Positions 1-10,701 of a DNA stretch of 11,591 bases are shown here, piece after piece. Within the stretch, counting starts at the first letter, position 1; each line of letters begins with the position of its first letter. Source of the DNA: Proteobacteria bacterium UBA6921 (GTDB lineage Bacteria > Pseudomonadota > Gammaproteobacteria > SG8-11); contig DKAR01000229.1 in NCBI GenBank assembly GCA_002450895.1, positions 15,530 through 27,120 of the forward strand, written 5' to 3'. A program made the translations under genes and the position numbers. The notes beneath the pieces were generated by a model. The model saw only the letters and a program-made list of their open reading frames with translations. It did no database searches and had not been told where the DNA came from.

Positions 1-1157
1 ATTTCATGGCTCATGTTGGCCAGAAATTGTGACTTTGCACGGTTGGCGCTCAGCGCCTGATCGCGCGCTGTCTCAAGCATCGTCTGGTTGTGGGTGAGCG
101 CCTCCTCAACCTTGCGTCGCTGCCGGATTTCATTTTCGAGCTCCGAAATCAGGCGCGTAAGATTGGTGGCCATCGTGTTGAACGAACCGACGACGATATC
201 GATGTCCGGGAACGAGCTTTCGGCAATCGTATGGAAATTTCCCCGGCTTAACTCCACCGAAGCTTCACGCAGTTTGTCCAGCGGGCGAAAGGCGCGGCGC
301 AACAACAAAATGGATGCAATTATCGCCGGCGCGACAATGAACACTGCAATCAGCAGTGTGAGGTATACCGTCTTGCGGAACTTTTCGTGAAAGGCAGCCA
401 AATCCCGCGCTGTGGCGACGCGCAGGATGGGACCGCCGTCCTCATCCCGCAGCGTGGTTTCGGCATACAGATGGTTGTGCATATCGGCTTCGTCCGGCCA
501 GTGGGCCGATCGATAGGCCGTCTCACCATTGGCGTAATGGATTTGGATCGGACTCGCCAGTGCCGCCTCCATGTCTTTTAGGTTGAGCGTTGGATCGGAC
601 ACGATCATCAGGTAACCGATCGGAGTCAGACCGCCGATGGGCAGCACCACGCCAAGAAACGAGTAGCCATGGTCCACGCAAAGCCCGGACAGCACGCGCA
701 GCCGCTCCGGTCCGCCGCGTGCCTGCGCTTTTATCCGGAGGTGGTCACACAGCTGGCGTTTTCCACCTTCGTCGTCATAACCGTGAATTGAACTCCCCAC
801 ACGTTCCAGATTGGAGTCGAACACGTACAGCTTCTGCAGCTTGATGACTCCCGCCGTGGTGAAGTACTGAAAGTGCTGCGAGTCGAGTATTTTCGATAAC
901 GTCGCCTGGTCTCGCGTCACAAGACTTTTGCGCAGCATCATGTCTTTTTGCATGGTTGCGCCAAGCTCCTGCGAGCGCTGGCGCAGAATCTCCAGACGAT
1001 CCGCAATTTTCAGGTCCAGCATTCCGGCCAGCGCCGTGCGCTCATTGTCATACGCAAGATCGCGGTACAGTCCGCCACTGACGATAAGCAGCGCAATGCC
1101 GGCCACCCCCGTGAGCAGAATTGTCAGACCGATGGATTGTTTGAGTGTCAGACGCAC
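1..1157 (-). CDS. Membrane sensor histidine kinase, N-terminal part (3' end beyond the left edge)
   Basis: Inner-membrane sensor kinase, probably autophosphorylating on a cytoplasmic histidine in response to a periplasmic signal. 385 codons are visible. Order: short cytoplasmic start, TM1 at about residues 11-28, periplasmic region about 30-260, TM2 about 265-286, HAMP about 288-340, coiled-coil linker about 340-375, then the start of a HisKA dimerisation domain (SQFLANMSHE), with the phosphoacceptor His at residue 384. The ATPase domain and any receivers lie outside the window. The periplasmic part has two cysteines (137 and 160) and resembles no sensor family I can name surely. The start is GTG: the same frame has a TAG stop 12 bases upstream (the stop of the preceding gene), and AGGA sits 7 bases before the GTG. 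It is the last visible gene of the receptor operon. The kinase assignment is seen directly; the ligand is unknown. Confidence 0.9.
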   Translation of the reverse strand, partial: MRLTLKQSIGLTILLTGVAGIALLIVSGGLYRDLAYDNERTALAGMLDLKIADRLEILRQRSQELGATMQKDMMLRKSLVTRDQATLSKILDSQHFQYFTTAGVIKLQKLYVFDSNLERVGSSIHGYDDEGGKRQLCDHLRIKAQARGGPERLRVLSGLCVDHGYSFLGVVLPIGGLTPIGYLMIVSDPTLNLKDMEAALASPIQIHYANGETAYRSAHWPDEADMHNHLYAETTLRDEDGGPILRVATARDLAAFHEKFRKTVYLTLLIAVFIVAPAIIASILLLRRAFRPLDKLREASVELSRGNFHTIAESSFPDIDIVVGSFNTMATNLTRLISELENEIRQRRKVEEALTHNQTMLETARDQALSANRAKSQFLANMSHE

Positions 1158-1164
1158 GGCGATT

Positions 1165-1168
1165 TCCT
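1165..1168 (-). promoter_or_regulatory. Ribosome binding site deciding a GTG start
   Basis: AGGA on the minus strand, 7 bases before the GTG at 1157. It lies in the 12-base gap after the TAG of the upstream hybrid kinase. No other in-frame start fits between that stop and the first membrane segment. Confidence 0.6.
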
Positions 1169-1169
1169 G

Positions 1170-3716
<2,547 letters not shown>

Positions 3717-3722
3717 GGCGCG

Positions 3723-4691
3723 TTACTCGATCACCTCGGCCGCGCCCTTGATCATTTCGCCGGGCAGTGACAACTTCATCTGGCGCGCTGTCTTGAGATT
3801 GATTTGATAGACCACTTTGCGCGGCGCCGCGATGGCAATACTTTTCGGATCGGTGCCGGACAAAATCGACGCAACGACCTCCGCCGTCTGTGCACCGATA
3901 TCCTCATAATCCCGCTCAAGGGCAAACAAGGCTCCCGCCTTGACCCAGGACGCAGACAGCCCCACCAGTGGAATTCGATTGCGGAATGAGAACAACAAAA
4001 TGGGACGTGCCGTTTGCGGCGTCGTAACAACCTGATCCGGAATTCCCCACAACACGTCTGCATTGCGCGCAATGTCTTCCATTTCTCCGGGCAAATCTCG
4101 GGGGGCTTCGACGGGATGCGCCTGTAGCTGAAATCCGAAACGCGTCGCAACCGTCTTCGCGCGTTCTACCAGCGCACCATTTTCTTTTGGGTCATACATC
4201 ACCGCGATGTTCTTGCTGTCGGGAAGAAGTTTGCGCACCCACTGCAGTTCGGTTTCGATCGGGAACCGCAGACAGATTCCGGCGGTTCGCGGCGCCTTTT
4301 TCACTTCGTCATCGTCGAGGATCATGGTCGCAACGGTAGGTGCGTCGAAGTTGTTGCGAAGCCGCGCCTGCAACGCCAGCGATCCGACGGCGACGATGAC
4401 ATTTGGTTTGTTTTCAATATGCGAACTCAAAATGTCGTCGACTCCCTCAGACTCCACATTAAGACGAACGATGTCTGCGCCTCCGCCGATTCCCAACGCA
4501 TCAAGCCGCTTGGTCAACCCTTCAACTGATTGCTGGTACGGTGCTGATTCATTGCTGACCAAAACCAGAACGCGGGGCTTTTCCAACTCCGCCGCAGCGC
4601 GTGGCACGACGGCGCCCAGGAGGACAATGACCGCGAGCAAGGTGAGCGCACGAAACGATCCCGTCAACCGAAGCCATGTTCCGCGGTTCAC
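3723..4691 (-). CDS. Periplasmic substrate-binding protein, ABC_sub_bind type
   Basis: About 322 residues. From the GTG at 4691 the protein starts with a good Sec signal peptide: a basic n-region, a hydrophobic core (ALTLLAVIVLLGAVVP) and cleavage near AAA|E at residue 34. There is no lipobox cysteine, so the mature protein should be free in the periplasm. The mature part has a two-lobed binding-protein pattern typical of ABC_sub_bind (PF04392): an early beta strand RVLVLVS, VIVAVGS, a central LLPDSKNIAVMYDP segment, LWGIPDQVV, IPLVGLSASWVKAGALFAL followed by DYEDIGAQ, and a late QINLKTARQM stretch. The frame stays open to an ATG at 4796, with another ATG at 4724. Those starts would put 24-59 poorly structured residues before the signal peptide, and GAGG lies 7 bases before the GTG, so 4691 is preferred. 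No permease or ATPase gene adjoins it. Between a TonB receptor and a kinase, a sensing role is plausible. The ligand is unknown. Confidence 0.85.
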   Translation of the reverse strand: MNRGTWLRLTGSFRALTLLAVIVLLGAVVPRAAAELEKPRVLVLVSNESAPYQQSVEGLTKRLDALGIGGGADIVRLNVESEGVDDILSSHIENKPNVIVAVGSLALQARLRNNFDAPTVATMILDDDEVKKAPRTAGICLRFPIETELQWVRKLLPDSKNIAVMYDPKENGALVERAKTVATRFGFQLQAHPVEAPRDLPGEMEDIARNADVLWGIPDQVVTTPQTARPILLFSFRNRIPLVGLSASWVKAGALFALERDYEDIGAQTAEVVASILSGTDPKSIAIAAPRKVVYQINLKTARQMKLSLPGEMIKGAAEVIE

Positions 4692-4698
4692 CAAGAAG

Positions 4699-4702
4699 CC
4701 TC
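4699..4702 (-). promoter_or_regulatory. Ribosome binding site favouring the GTG start at 4691
   Basis: GAGG on the minus strand, 7 bases before GTG 4691. A competing AGGA about 12 bases before ATG 4724 and an AGGG about 10 bases before ATG 4796 are less well placed, and neither gives a normal signal peptide. Confidence 0.45.
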
Positions 4703-4830
4703 GATTGGGAAAATCTTCACTCATGGCGGCGGCAGTGTTTCCTGTCCATGGGGCCCGCCATCCGCACCCGTGCAACGGCGTATCAAAACCGCGCATTCAT
4801 CTTTTGCCCTGATGACGCAATTCACGCTGC

Positions 4831-6798
4831 TCACCGGAACTCGTACTGAATCTTGAATCGATATATGCGGCCGTCCTGCGGTATTGAATCCTGGACATGT
4901 TCCTGCCCACCGGGATCGGAATATCGTTCGTCGGTCGCGTTATAGGCGCTCACACTCAGTTCAAGGCCCGGCGCGAGTCCGCGTGCCGAGAGCGTGATGT
5001 TGGCGATGGCGTAGGCATCCAGCGTCGAACCCGAGAGCGTGCTGCGCCTGCCGACGTATTGTGTTTCGATGCCGCCGAAAAACATGTTTCCGTATAGCGG
5101 CGCTGAGAGATTGACCTTCGCCAGCTGACGGGGAGAATTACTCAGGAGCGCACCGGTATTGGTATCGCGTGCACGCTGATTGGTGTAGCTGATTCGTCCA
5201 TCGATTGTACCGACGAGTCGACCCTCAACTTCAAGTTCCAAACCATCGGTCACGGCGTCGCCGGTATTGGCAAAGGTGTAATCGTCCTGCTGGTTGATCA
5301 GATCATTCATCCAGTAGCGAAACAGGGAGACAACGGCACGCACGTTTGGACGCAGTGAGTGTTCCAGTGCAGCCTCGATCGTGCGGATGCGTTCTGGTTT
5401 CAGCCACGGGCTCGGCGTGTAATACAACTCATACGGGCTGGGCGCGCGATAGGCCTCGCCGTACAACAGCTTTGCGGTTGTGGCAGGCGATGCCAAATAG
5501 ATCATTGCCAGGCGCGGATTGGTGGTTCCTCCCCACTCTGAATAGTCGTCATGACGAAGTCCGAAATTGAGGATCAGGTTTGGAGCGGCACGCCATTCAT
5601 CCTGAAGAAAGAGTGACCACTGACGAGACTTGCGCTTGTCGACAAAAATCACTTCGTACGGTTCGAGTATCTTGTTGCCCTGGTCCTGGGCCGTGTTGTA
5701 CTGGAGATCAATACCGACGACATAGTGATGTTGCTCGGCGGCCTGCCCGGTCAGTTGGAGTTGTGTCGTCCACCAGCGACCGTCGCCGTAGTCTTTTGTA
5801 AGCTCGCCCGTAAGATCGCCGTTAATGTCGACGGCATTGCCATAAGTTCCGTCGTAGCGATACGCATCGAAAGAAAGATTTGCCGTGAAGCGCTGACCGG
5901 ACTCCAGGGTGTGCGCGTATTCCGCCCACACATAGCCTTGCTGATCCACCGTATGCTGGTCCGGATCGTTAAACGTTGCATCGTATGATGCGGTCGGTAC
6001 TTCCTTCACGCGGCGCACATGCGCCGCCGACAGCGTGAAATCGCCCCGATACAATTTGAAAAACTGGTTCGCCGCGGTATCGGAGTCGTTGTTTTCGGCA
6101 ATCCCGTTGTTCGTGGAAGGATCGTCGAATTCCTTGTAATAAAGCCGGTCTTGACCCTCGCTCTTGTATGCGGACAGGGAACCCAACACTTCAGTACCCC
6201 CGCTCAATCGGGTTCCGTATGTGGCGCGTACCTTGCCAGTATCCAGGCTGCCGTATTCCCCTGCGAGCTCGGTGCCGCGAAGATCTCGCCCGCGCTTCGT
6301 GATCACATTGATCACGCCAAACAATGCGTTGGTGCCATAAAGCGATGAACTGGGTCCGCGGACAATTTCGACATGGTCGATCAGATCAACATTCACCAAG
6401 GACTCAGTCCCCAACATCGCCATGTGGTAGATGTTTTCGTTGGTGCGATGCCCATCGATAAGGACTAAAACACGCGAGTTGTAATCTGTCGGGCGGCTGA
6501 AACCTCGCACACCGAGGTACGTGTAGTTGCGATCGTACGAAACGTACATTCCGCGCTGACTGCGCATCACCTCGGCCAGCGTTCGGTAACCGTACTTACG
6601 GATCTCATCCGCGGTGACGATCGAAACCGATGCCGGCGCTTCTTCGATGCGCTGTTCGTACTTGGACGCCGCGTAGACCGATGGAATTTCCTGAAACAGA
6701 ACCGACTCGCCAACCGGATCGTCGGCGGCACGCAACGGCGCGGAAATCGCAATAGATAACAACGTAAAAAAAATCAGGACCCGTTGAAGCATCCTCAT
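4831..6798 (-). CDS. TonB-dependent outer-membrane receptor
   Basis: 655-residue outer-membrane channel that should import a ligand using energy from the TonB-ExbB-ExbD complex. Residues 1-25 form a signal peptide (MRMLQRVLIFFTLLSIAIS, cleavage near PLRA|AD). A plug domain follows at about 50-175, with the characteristic APASVSIVTADEI, YLGVRGF, VLVLIDGHR and VEIVRGPSSSLYG (residues 144-155) and the plug end GVINVITKRG. The rest, about 175-655, is a 22-strand-type beta barrel with alternating aromatic strands, ending in FKIQYEFR with an aromatic near the C terminus, as outer-membrane proteins need for BAM assembly. The frame extends to a GTG at 6816, but ATG 6798 starts the signal peptide cleanly and has GGGTGA just upstream. 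It heads the minus-strand operon with the binding protein and kinases. No B12 riboswitch or Fur box was recognised upstream. The substrate cannot be told from sequence; the plug resembles the siderophore/vitamin-type receptor group. Confidence 0.93.
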   Translation of the reverse strand: MRMLQRVLIFFTLLSIAISAPLRAADDPVGESVLFQEIPSVYAASKYEQRIEEAPASVSIVTADEIRKYGYRTLAEVMRSQRGMYVSYDRNYTYLGVRGFSRPTDYNSRVLVLIDGHRTNENIYHMAMLGTESLVNVDLIDHVEIVRGPSSSLYGTNALFGVINVITKRGRDLRGTELAGEYGSLDTGKVRATYGTRLSGGTEVLGSLSAYKSEGQDRLYYKEFDDPSTNNGIAENNDSDTAANQFFKLYRGDFTLSAAHVRRVKEVPTASYDATFNDPDQHTVDQQGYVWAEYAHTLESGQRFTANLSFDAYRYDGTYGNAVDINGDLTGELTKDYGDGRWWTTQLQLTGQAAEQHHYVVGIDLQYNTAQDQGNKILEPYEVIFVDKRKSRQWSLFLQDEWRAAPNLILNFGLRHDDYSEWGGTTNPRLAMIYLASPATTAKLLYGEAYRAPSPYELYYTPSPWLKPERIRTIEAALEHSLRPNVRAVVSLFRYWMNDLINQQDDYTFANTGDAVTDGLELEVEGRLVGTIDGRISYTNQRARDTNTGALLSNSPRQLAKVNLSAPLYGNMFFGGIETQYVGRRSTLSGSTLDAYAIANITLSARGLAPGLELSVSAYNATDERYSDPGGQEHVQDSIPQDGRIYRFKIQYEFR

Positions 6799-6803
6799 AG
6801 GAG

Positions 6804-6809
6804 TCACCC
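6804..6809 (-). promoter_or_regulatory. Ribosome binding site of the TonB receptor
   Basis: GGGTGA on the minus strand, 5 bases before ATG 6798. It supports this start over the in-frame GTG at 6816, which lacks a Shine-Dalgarno and would add six residues before the signal peptide. Confidence 0.55.
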
Positions 6810-7046
6810 AAGCCACGGAAGAAGTGCACCAATAATTTGCCGTACGGTTGGACTGACTCTAAAACCACCCTCGGCTCCGTAATAAATATCGGGCGCACGC
6901 GCATAGACTCGAGCACGCCCCAAGGGCTCATTCCACCGCCACGCGGCCGGTTCCAGGCCTAATAAACTTTTGGATACGTTGCCGATAAACAACGTGGAGC
7001 CTCGCCTTTACCGGCGTGCGTGGAGTATCAATTTCAACGAACTGAC

Positions 7047-7051
7047 GGAGG
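7047..7051 (+). promoter_or_regulatory. Strong ribosome binding site of the HPt gene
   Basis: GGAGG, 8 bases before GTG 7060. It is the best Shine-Dalgarno match noted in the window and the main reason for choosing that start over TTG 6970. Confidence 0.6.
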
Positions 7052-7059
7052 CCGCGCGT

Positions 7060-7374
7060 GTGACTGGCGCACCCATCGTTTCGGAAATACTTGGCGACGA
7101 CCCGGACCTGATGCCGCTGGTTGAGCGTTTTGTCGCGCGCCTGCCCGTCGCCGTAACAAAGATTCGCACCCAATTCGACGCCGGCAATTGGCAGGAACTG
7201 CGCGAAGCCGCCCATGATTTGAAAGGAACGTCGGGAAATCTCGGGTTTCCAACCCTGATGGAACTGGCACATCAAATAGAACAAAGCGCGGTCAATCAGT
7301 CTGTCGATACCGCGGCGAAGCTGATTGACGATCTCGAGCTACTGCTCGGCCGTGTTCGCGTACAGGCTGCCTGA
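7060..7374 (+). CDS. Free-standing HPt phosphotransfer protein
   Basis: 104-residue cytoplasmic protein made almost wholly of one HPt (Hpt) four-helix-bundle domain. HPt proteins carry a phosphoryl group on histidine between receiver domains. The signature AAHDLKGTSGNLGF is intact, with the phosphorylatable His at residue 52, the nearby Lys (55) and Gly (56), and the later Gly/Phe of the second motif. The preceding helix with DDPDLMPLVERFVARLP is typical of single-domain HPt proteins. The frame stays open upstream to a TTG at 6970 (134 residues). GTG 7060 is preferred because of the GGAGG 8 bases upstream and because the extra 30 residues are not HPt-like. It is followed after 70 bases by a receiver-kinase gene. 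It probably serves the hybrid kinase at 1170-3716, which lacks an HPt, and possibly the one at 8559-10694; that pairing is inferred from proximity. Confidence 0.88.
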   Translation: MTGAPIVSEILGDDPDLMPLVERFVARLPVAVTKIRTQFDAGNWQELREAAHDLKGTSGNLGFPTLMELAHQIEQSAVNQSVDTAAKLIDDLELLLGRVRVQAA

Positions 7375-7444
7375 GATTGATAAGCCCGAACATCTCCTGG
7401 TTCCCACATTCCGTCACTTACGACCATCGATCAGAGTCCATTCC

Positions 7445-8554
7445 GTGAAACCCGACGATTTCGATCCACGCACGATGAAAATCCTGATCGTGGACGACAC
7501 CACGCCGAACATCGATGTGTTGCGTCAGACGTTGCAGCCTGTGGGTTACCAGTTGGCCATTGCCCAGTCCGGAGAAAAAGCGCTCGCCATTGCGCCGCGT
7601 TTTCAACCCGACCTCATCCTGCTCGACATCATGATGCCGGGAATGGACGGAATCGAAACGTGTGGGAAATTGAAGGAAACGCCGGAGTTAAAGGACATTC
7701 CCGTCATCTTTATCACCGCCAAGACAGAAACAGAGGATTTGCTCCGGGCCTTTGCCGCGGGCGGCGTGGACTACATTACAAAACCGATACGCCAGGAGGA
7801 AGTTCTGGCGCGCGTGCGAACGCAGATCCGGATGCGGGCACTGGTCAAGGCGTTGATGGATCTCGATCAACAGAAGAACCGCTTCCTCGGAATTTGCGCA
7901 CACGATTTGCGCAGCCCGCTAAGCGCACTGATCGGCACGGCGGAACTGATCATCGAATGCGGAGACGAAATGCCTGCACCCGAAGCACGGGATTACGTCG
8001 ACAAGATGCGCGAGACCGGTCGACACATGCTGAACCTGGTCAACGATCTGCTCGACTTCACCGCGATCGCGCGCGGCAGCATCTCTTTGAAAAAGGTGCC
8101 GCAACTCCTCGAGGACGTCGTCAACGATCGAATCGAGGTGGCGCGCCATGCCGCGTCCCGAAAACGCATCAACATAGAAACGGATTTTCAGCACATCGGC
8201 ACCGTTGAAATTGACAAGACACGCATCGCCCAGGTCATCGACAACCTGCTTGGAAATGCAATCAAGTTTTCTCCCGAAAGCAAATCGATCCGTGTTTCGA
8301 TCGTGCCCGGAGATAACAAAGTAGTTCTGCGAATTTCAGACCAGGGCCCGGGAATATCGCCCGACGAGCAGAAGAAAATGTTTGCGGAGTACCAGCAGCT
8401 CTCGGCACGACCGACTCACGGGGAAAAGAGCACAGGCCTCGGATTGGCAATCGTGAAGCGGCTGATCGACGCTCACGGCGGGAGTATCGGTGTAGATAGC
8501 ACCTTGGGTCAGGGTACGACGTTTAACATTACACTACCGGTTGTGGTGATTTGA
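7445..8554 (+). CDS. Soluble receiver-histidine kinase fusion (response regulator/kinase)
   Basis: 369-residue cytoplasmic protein with no membrane segment. The N-terminal receiver spans residues 11-130 and has Asp17/18, phosphoacceptor Asp61 (LILLDIMMPG), Thr91 and Lys113 (ITKP). A short helical linker joins it to HisKA, with phosphoacceptor His153 in CAHDLRSPLS, and HATPase_c, with an N-box DNLLGNAIKF (His-kinase Asn271), G1 SDQGPGIS (Asp299) and G2 STGLGLAI (about 329-336). The input is therefore a phosphorylated receiver rather than a ligand domain, so the protein can take phosphate from an HPt and adjust its own kinase activity. The frame is open back to 7325, overlapping the HPt gene. 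GTG 7445 (VKPDDFDP) is chosen because homologous proteins tend to start shortly before the first receiver strand; ATG 7475 would begin right at that strand. The Shine-Dalgarno is weak. The stop is only 4 bases from the stop of the convergent kinase. Confidence 0.9.
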   Translation: MKPDDFDPRTMKILIVDDTTPNIDVLRQTLQPVGYQLAIAQSGEKALAIAPRFQPDLILLDIMMPGMDGIETCGKLKETPELKDIPVIFITAKTETEDLLRAFAAGGVDYITKPIRQEEVLARVRTQIRMRALVKALMDLDQQKNRFLGICAHDLRSPLSALIGTAELIIECGDEMPAPEARDYVDKMRETGRHMLNLVNDLLDFTAIARGSISLKKVPQLLEDVVNDRIEVARHAASRKRINIETDFQHIGTVEIDKTRIAQVIDNLLGNAIKFSPESKSIRVSIVPGDNKVVLRISDQGPGISPDEQKKMFAEYQQLSARPTHGEKSTGLGLAIVKRLIDAHGGSIGVDSTLGQGTTFNITLPVVVI

Positions 8555-8558
8555 CACC

Positions 8559-10694
8559 TTATCGGTGCGCGACGCCGTCGAGTATTCGGCAAATCCCTTC
8601 AGTATCATACTGGGCCAGTTTCTCTTCCAGCGCCGCGGCCAGACTTGCTGCAGTGGCTCCACTTGCACGCATTTCGCTAATGAGTTGTTCGATGCGCGTC
8701 ACGGCCCCGATCTCCGCCGCGTCACGTAGCCCGGCATACAGCGGTTCGGGAACCACAACATCCGAAAGATCGTGTTCCTTGCCGGTTTCCGGTTCGGTCG
8801 CCGGAACGGGCGCGCTCTGCGATACAAATTTCGCATTCAGCAATTCCGCCAGGCACGTCTGGATCGAATTCAACCGAAACGGCTTGCCGATAAGCCGATC
8901 GAATCCCTGTTGAAGGTAAAACTCAACCTCATGCGCCAGGGCCGAGGCAGTCACGGCGACACACGGCACGTACCGATCCGCATTCTCACTTCGAATTCTC
9001 TTTAAGGCTTCAACGCCGTCCATTACCGGCATGCGCACGTCAAGGAAAACGATGTCCGGCATTTTCTGAGCAACCTGGTCAACGGCGACTTTCCCGTTTT
9101 CGGCCAGTCGCACTGACACGCCGATTCCGCGCAGGAAGTAGGCGAGCAGTTCGCGGTTTTCCTCCACATCATCAGCAACAATCGCGTCAACGACCGTGCC
9201 CGGCGCCAATTTCACATCGTCCGCTTTGCGTTTGACCCGTGCCGACACGGCACGCCCCGCCGTAGGCAAATGGACGTTAAATCTGAATGTCGTGCCTGAC
9301 CCGGGGTGCGATTCCAGCGCTAGGTCAGATCCGAGCATCTCCAGATTACGGCGCGTGATTGCAAGGCCCAACCCGGTTCCACCTTTGTTGATTCCCGCAG
9401 CGCCCTGTGAAAACGGTACGAACAGGCGCTTCTGATCTTCTTCGGAGATTCCGATTCCGGTGTCTCGGATCTCAAATGAATACCTGTCGCCGTCATTGGC
9501 AACGCTGAGCGTGACCTCGCCCGTGTTGGTGAACTTTACGGCATTGCCGATCAGATTCACGAGGACCTGGCGAATCTTGTGCTGGTCGCTTCGAACAAAC
9601 GTTCGCGACGACACGTTGTCATTCAGCTTCCACGCCAGTCCTTTGTCGGCGCAACGAAGCCGGAACAGGTCTCCGACTCCCTCGATCAGTTCGTGCACAT
9701 CGAAATCAACTTCGTTGATTTCCATCGCACCCGCTTCAATCTTGGACAAATCGAGAATGTCATTGATCAACTCGAGCAAATGCGCGCCCGCCCGTTCAAT
9801 TGATCGCATGGGACGTTCGTACTTCTCGCGAATCGCCGGATCGCGCAGCATGATTTCGGTGTATCCGATGATTGCATTGAGCGGCGTGCGAATTTCATGG
9901 CTCATGTTTGCGAGAAATGCGCTCTTGGCGCGGGTGGCCGCGCGCAATTCTTCGTTGCGGCTTTCCGCATCGCGTTCGCGTTCGAGCGCCTGGCGCAATT
10001 CATCCTGTTCGTGATTCAGCTGGTCCAGCACCTGGTTGACGAAACCGGCCAGGAATCCGAATTCATCGTCACGCTTGTCGTCAAATCGAACTTCACGCCG
10101 TCCCGCGAGGAATTTTTTTGCATCGCCGGTCATCTGGTCAAACGGGGTACCCAGGATTCGCCGCAGTGCAATTTGCAGGCAGACGCCGAACGCAAGGAAC
10201 AGCGCGCCCATTCCCAACAGGACACGCTTGCGATATTCGCCGACTACTTTTTCGAAACTGGGAAAATACAGTGTCAGATTGGTATCGCGAAACGCCGTCT
10301 TTTCGAGGACGTTTGGAAACTTTGTTGCAAAAATCGTCGTCGGATCACTTCCCTTGTCCGAGATATCGCCCACGACCACGAATTGTTCCGGACTCTGAAT
10401 TTCCAGCCCGCGGATATCCAGTTCCTTGATCATCGCTTCGATGGCATCGCGCTGGGCTTCGAAGTCGCGCGTATTCTGCGCAGACATTTGCTGTTCGAGT
10501 TGCGTTGCCAGGATGGCCGCGCGTTCGGTGTATTGGGCCGAGAGCGTTTTCTCGTAACCCTTCATCAACACGGCGGTGACCACCAGACCGATCACGACCA
10601 GCCCCCAGAAAACGATGCCGGCGATTCGCATCGGCAGGCCATAGGGTGCGCGGCGCTGGACTTCCTGCGGAGCAACAGATTCGGATGGTGTCAT
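8559..10694 (-). CDS. Membrane hybrid histidine kinase with one receiver and an HPt-like tail lacking histidine
   Basis: 711 residues. TM1 is about 22-45, a periplasmic or extracytoplasmic region of about 110 residues follows, TM2 is about 157-180, a HAMP-like segment about 178-232 and a coiled coil about 225-255. HisKA has phosphoacceptor His266 in MSHEIRTPL. HATPase_c has an N-box (Asn380, Asn384), G1 DTGIGI (411-416) and G2 GGTGLGL (438-444). The receiver has Asp508/509, phosphoacceptor Asp552 (FLDVRMPVMDG), Thr582 and Lys604. The last 60 residues (about 650-711) are helical, similar to short C-terminal tails seen on many hybrid kinases, but hold no His in an HPt motif, so phosphate must go to a separate HPt. 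The periplasmic sensor matches no family I recognise. The ATG follows the stop of the small membrane gene after a single base, and its AGGTGA ribosome site overlaps that TGA, so the two are translationally coupled. Confidence 0.94.
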   Translation of the reverse strand: MTPSESVAPQEVQRRAPYGLPMRIAGIVFWGLVVIGLVVTAVLMKGYEKTLSAQYTERAAILATQLEQQMSAQNTRDFEAQRDAIEAMIKELDIRGLEIQSPEQFVVVGDISDKGSDPTTIFATKFPNVLEKTAFRDTNLTLYFPSFEKVVGEYRKRVLLGMGALFLAFGVCLQIALRRILGTPFDQMTGDAKKFLAGRREVRFDDKRDDEFGFLAGFVNQVLDQLNHEQDELRQALERERDAESRNEELRAATRAKSAFLANMSHEIRTPLNAIIGYTEIMLRDPAIREKYERPMRSIERAGAHLLELINDILDLSKIEAGAMEINEVDFDVHELIEGVGDLFRLRCADKGLAWKLNDNVSSRTFVRSDQHKIRQVLVNLIGNAVKFTNTGEVTLSVANDGDRYSFEIRDTGIGISEEDQKRLFVPFSQGAAGINKGGTGLGLAITRRNLEMLGSDLALESHPGSGTTFRFNVHLPTAGRAVSARVKRKADDVKLAPGTVVDAIVADDVEENRELLAYFLRGIGVSVRLAENGKVAVDQVAQKMPDIVFLDVRMPVMDGVEALKRIRSENADRYVPCVAVTASALAHEVEFYLQQGFDRLIGKPFRLNSIQTCLAELLNAKFVSQSAPVPATEPETGKEHDLSDVVVPEPLYAGLRDAAEIGAVTRIEQLISEMRASGATAASLAAALEEKLAQYDTEGICRILDGVAHR

Positions 10695-10695
10695 A

Positions 10696-10701
10696 TCACC
10701 T
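10696..10701 (-). promoter_or_regulatory. Ribosome binding site embedded in the upstream stop codon
   Basis: AGGTGA on the minus strand, one base before ATG 10694. Its last three bases are the TGA of the small membrane protein gene. Such an arrangement usually means that ribosomes finishing the first gene restart on the kinase. Confidence 0.6.

Larger units (their letters stand above)
6799..7059. promoter_or_regulatory. Divergent intergenic control region
   Basis: These 261 bases separate the minus-strand receptor operon from the plus-strand HPt gene, so both promoters should lie here. Two AT-rich patches stand out from the GC-rich surroundings: about 6831-6890 (with AATAATTT and GTAATAAATATC) and about 6958-6972 (CCTAATAAACTTTTG). 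I could not fit convincing -35/-10 pairs with normal spacing on either strand. No sigma-54 -24/-12 pair, Fur box, B12 box or long inverted repeat was seen. The HPt frame stays open across 6970-7059 from a TTG, so the right end could be coding if that start is used. Confidence 0.5.

Noticed and set aside
4692..4796. 35-residue N-terminal extension of the binding protein
   Set aside because: It would place an unstructured Cys/Trp/Pro-rich stretch before a well-formed signal peptide; the GTG at 4691 has a better-placed ribosome site. ATG 4724 or 4796 cannot be fully excluded.
6799..6969. Cobalamin riboswitch or Fur box upstream of the TonB receptor
   Set aside because: I looked for B12-box-like and GATAAT-type repeats on both strands and found none.
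8555..8567. CACC-TTATC-GGTG hairpin as a bidirectional terminator
   Set aside because: The stem is only 4 bp and has no U-run on either side.
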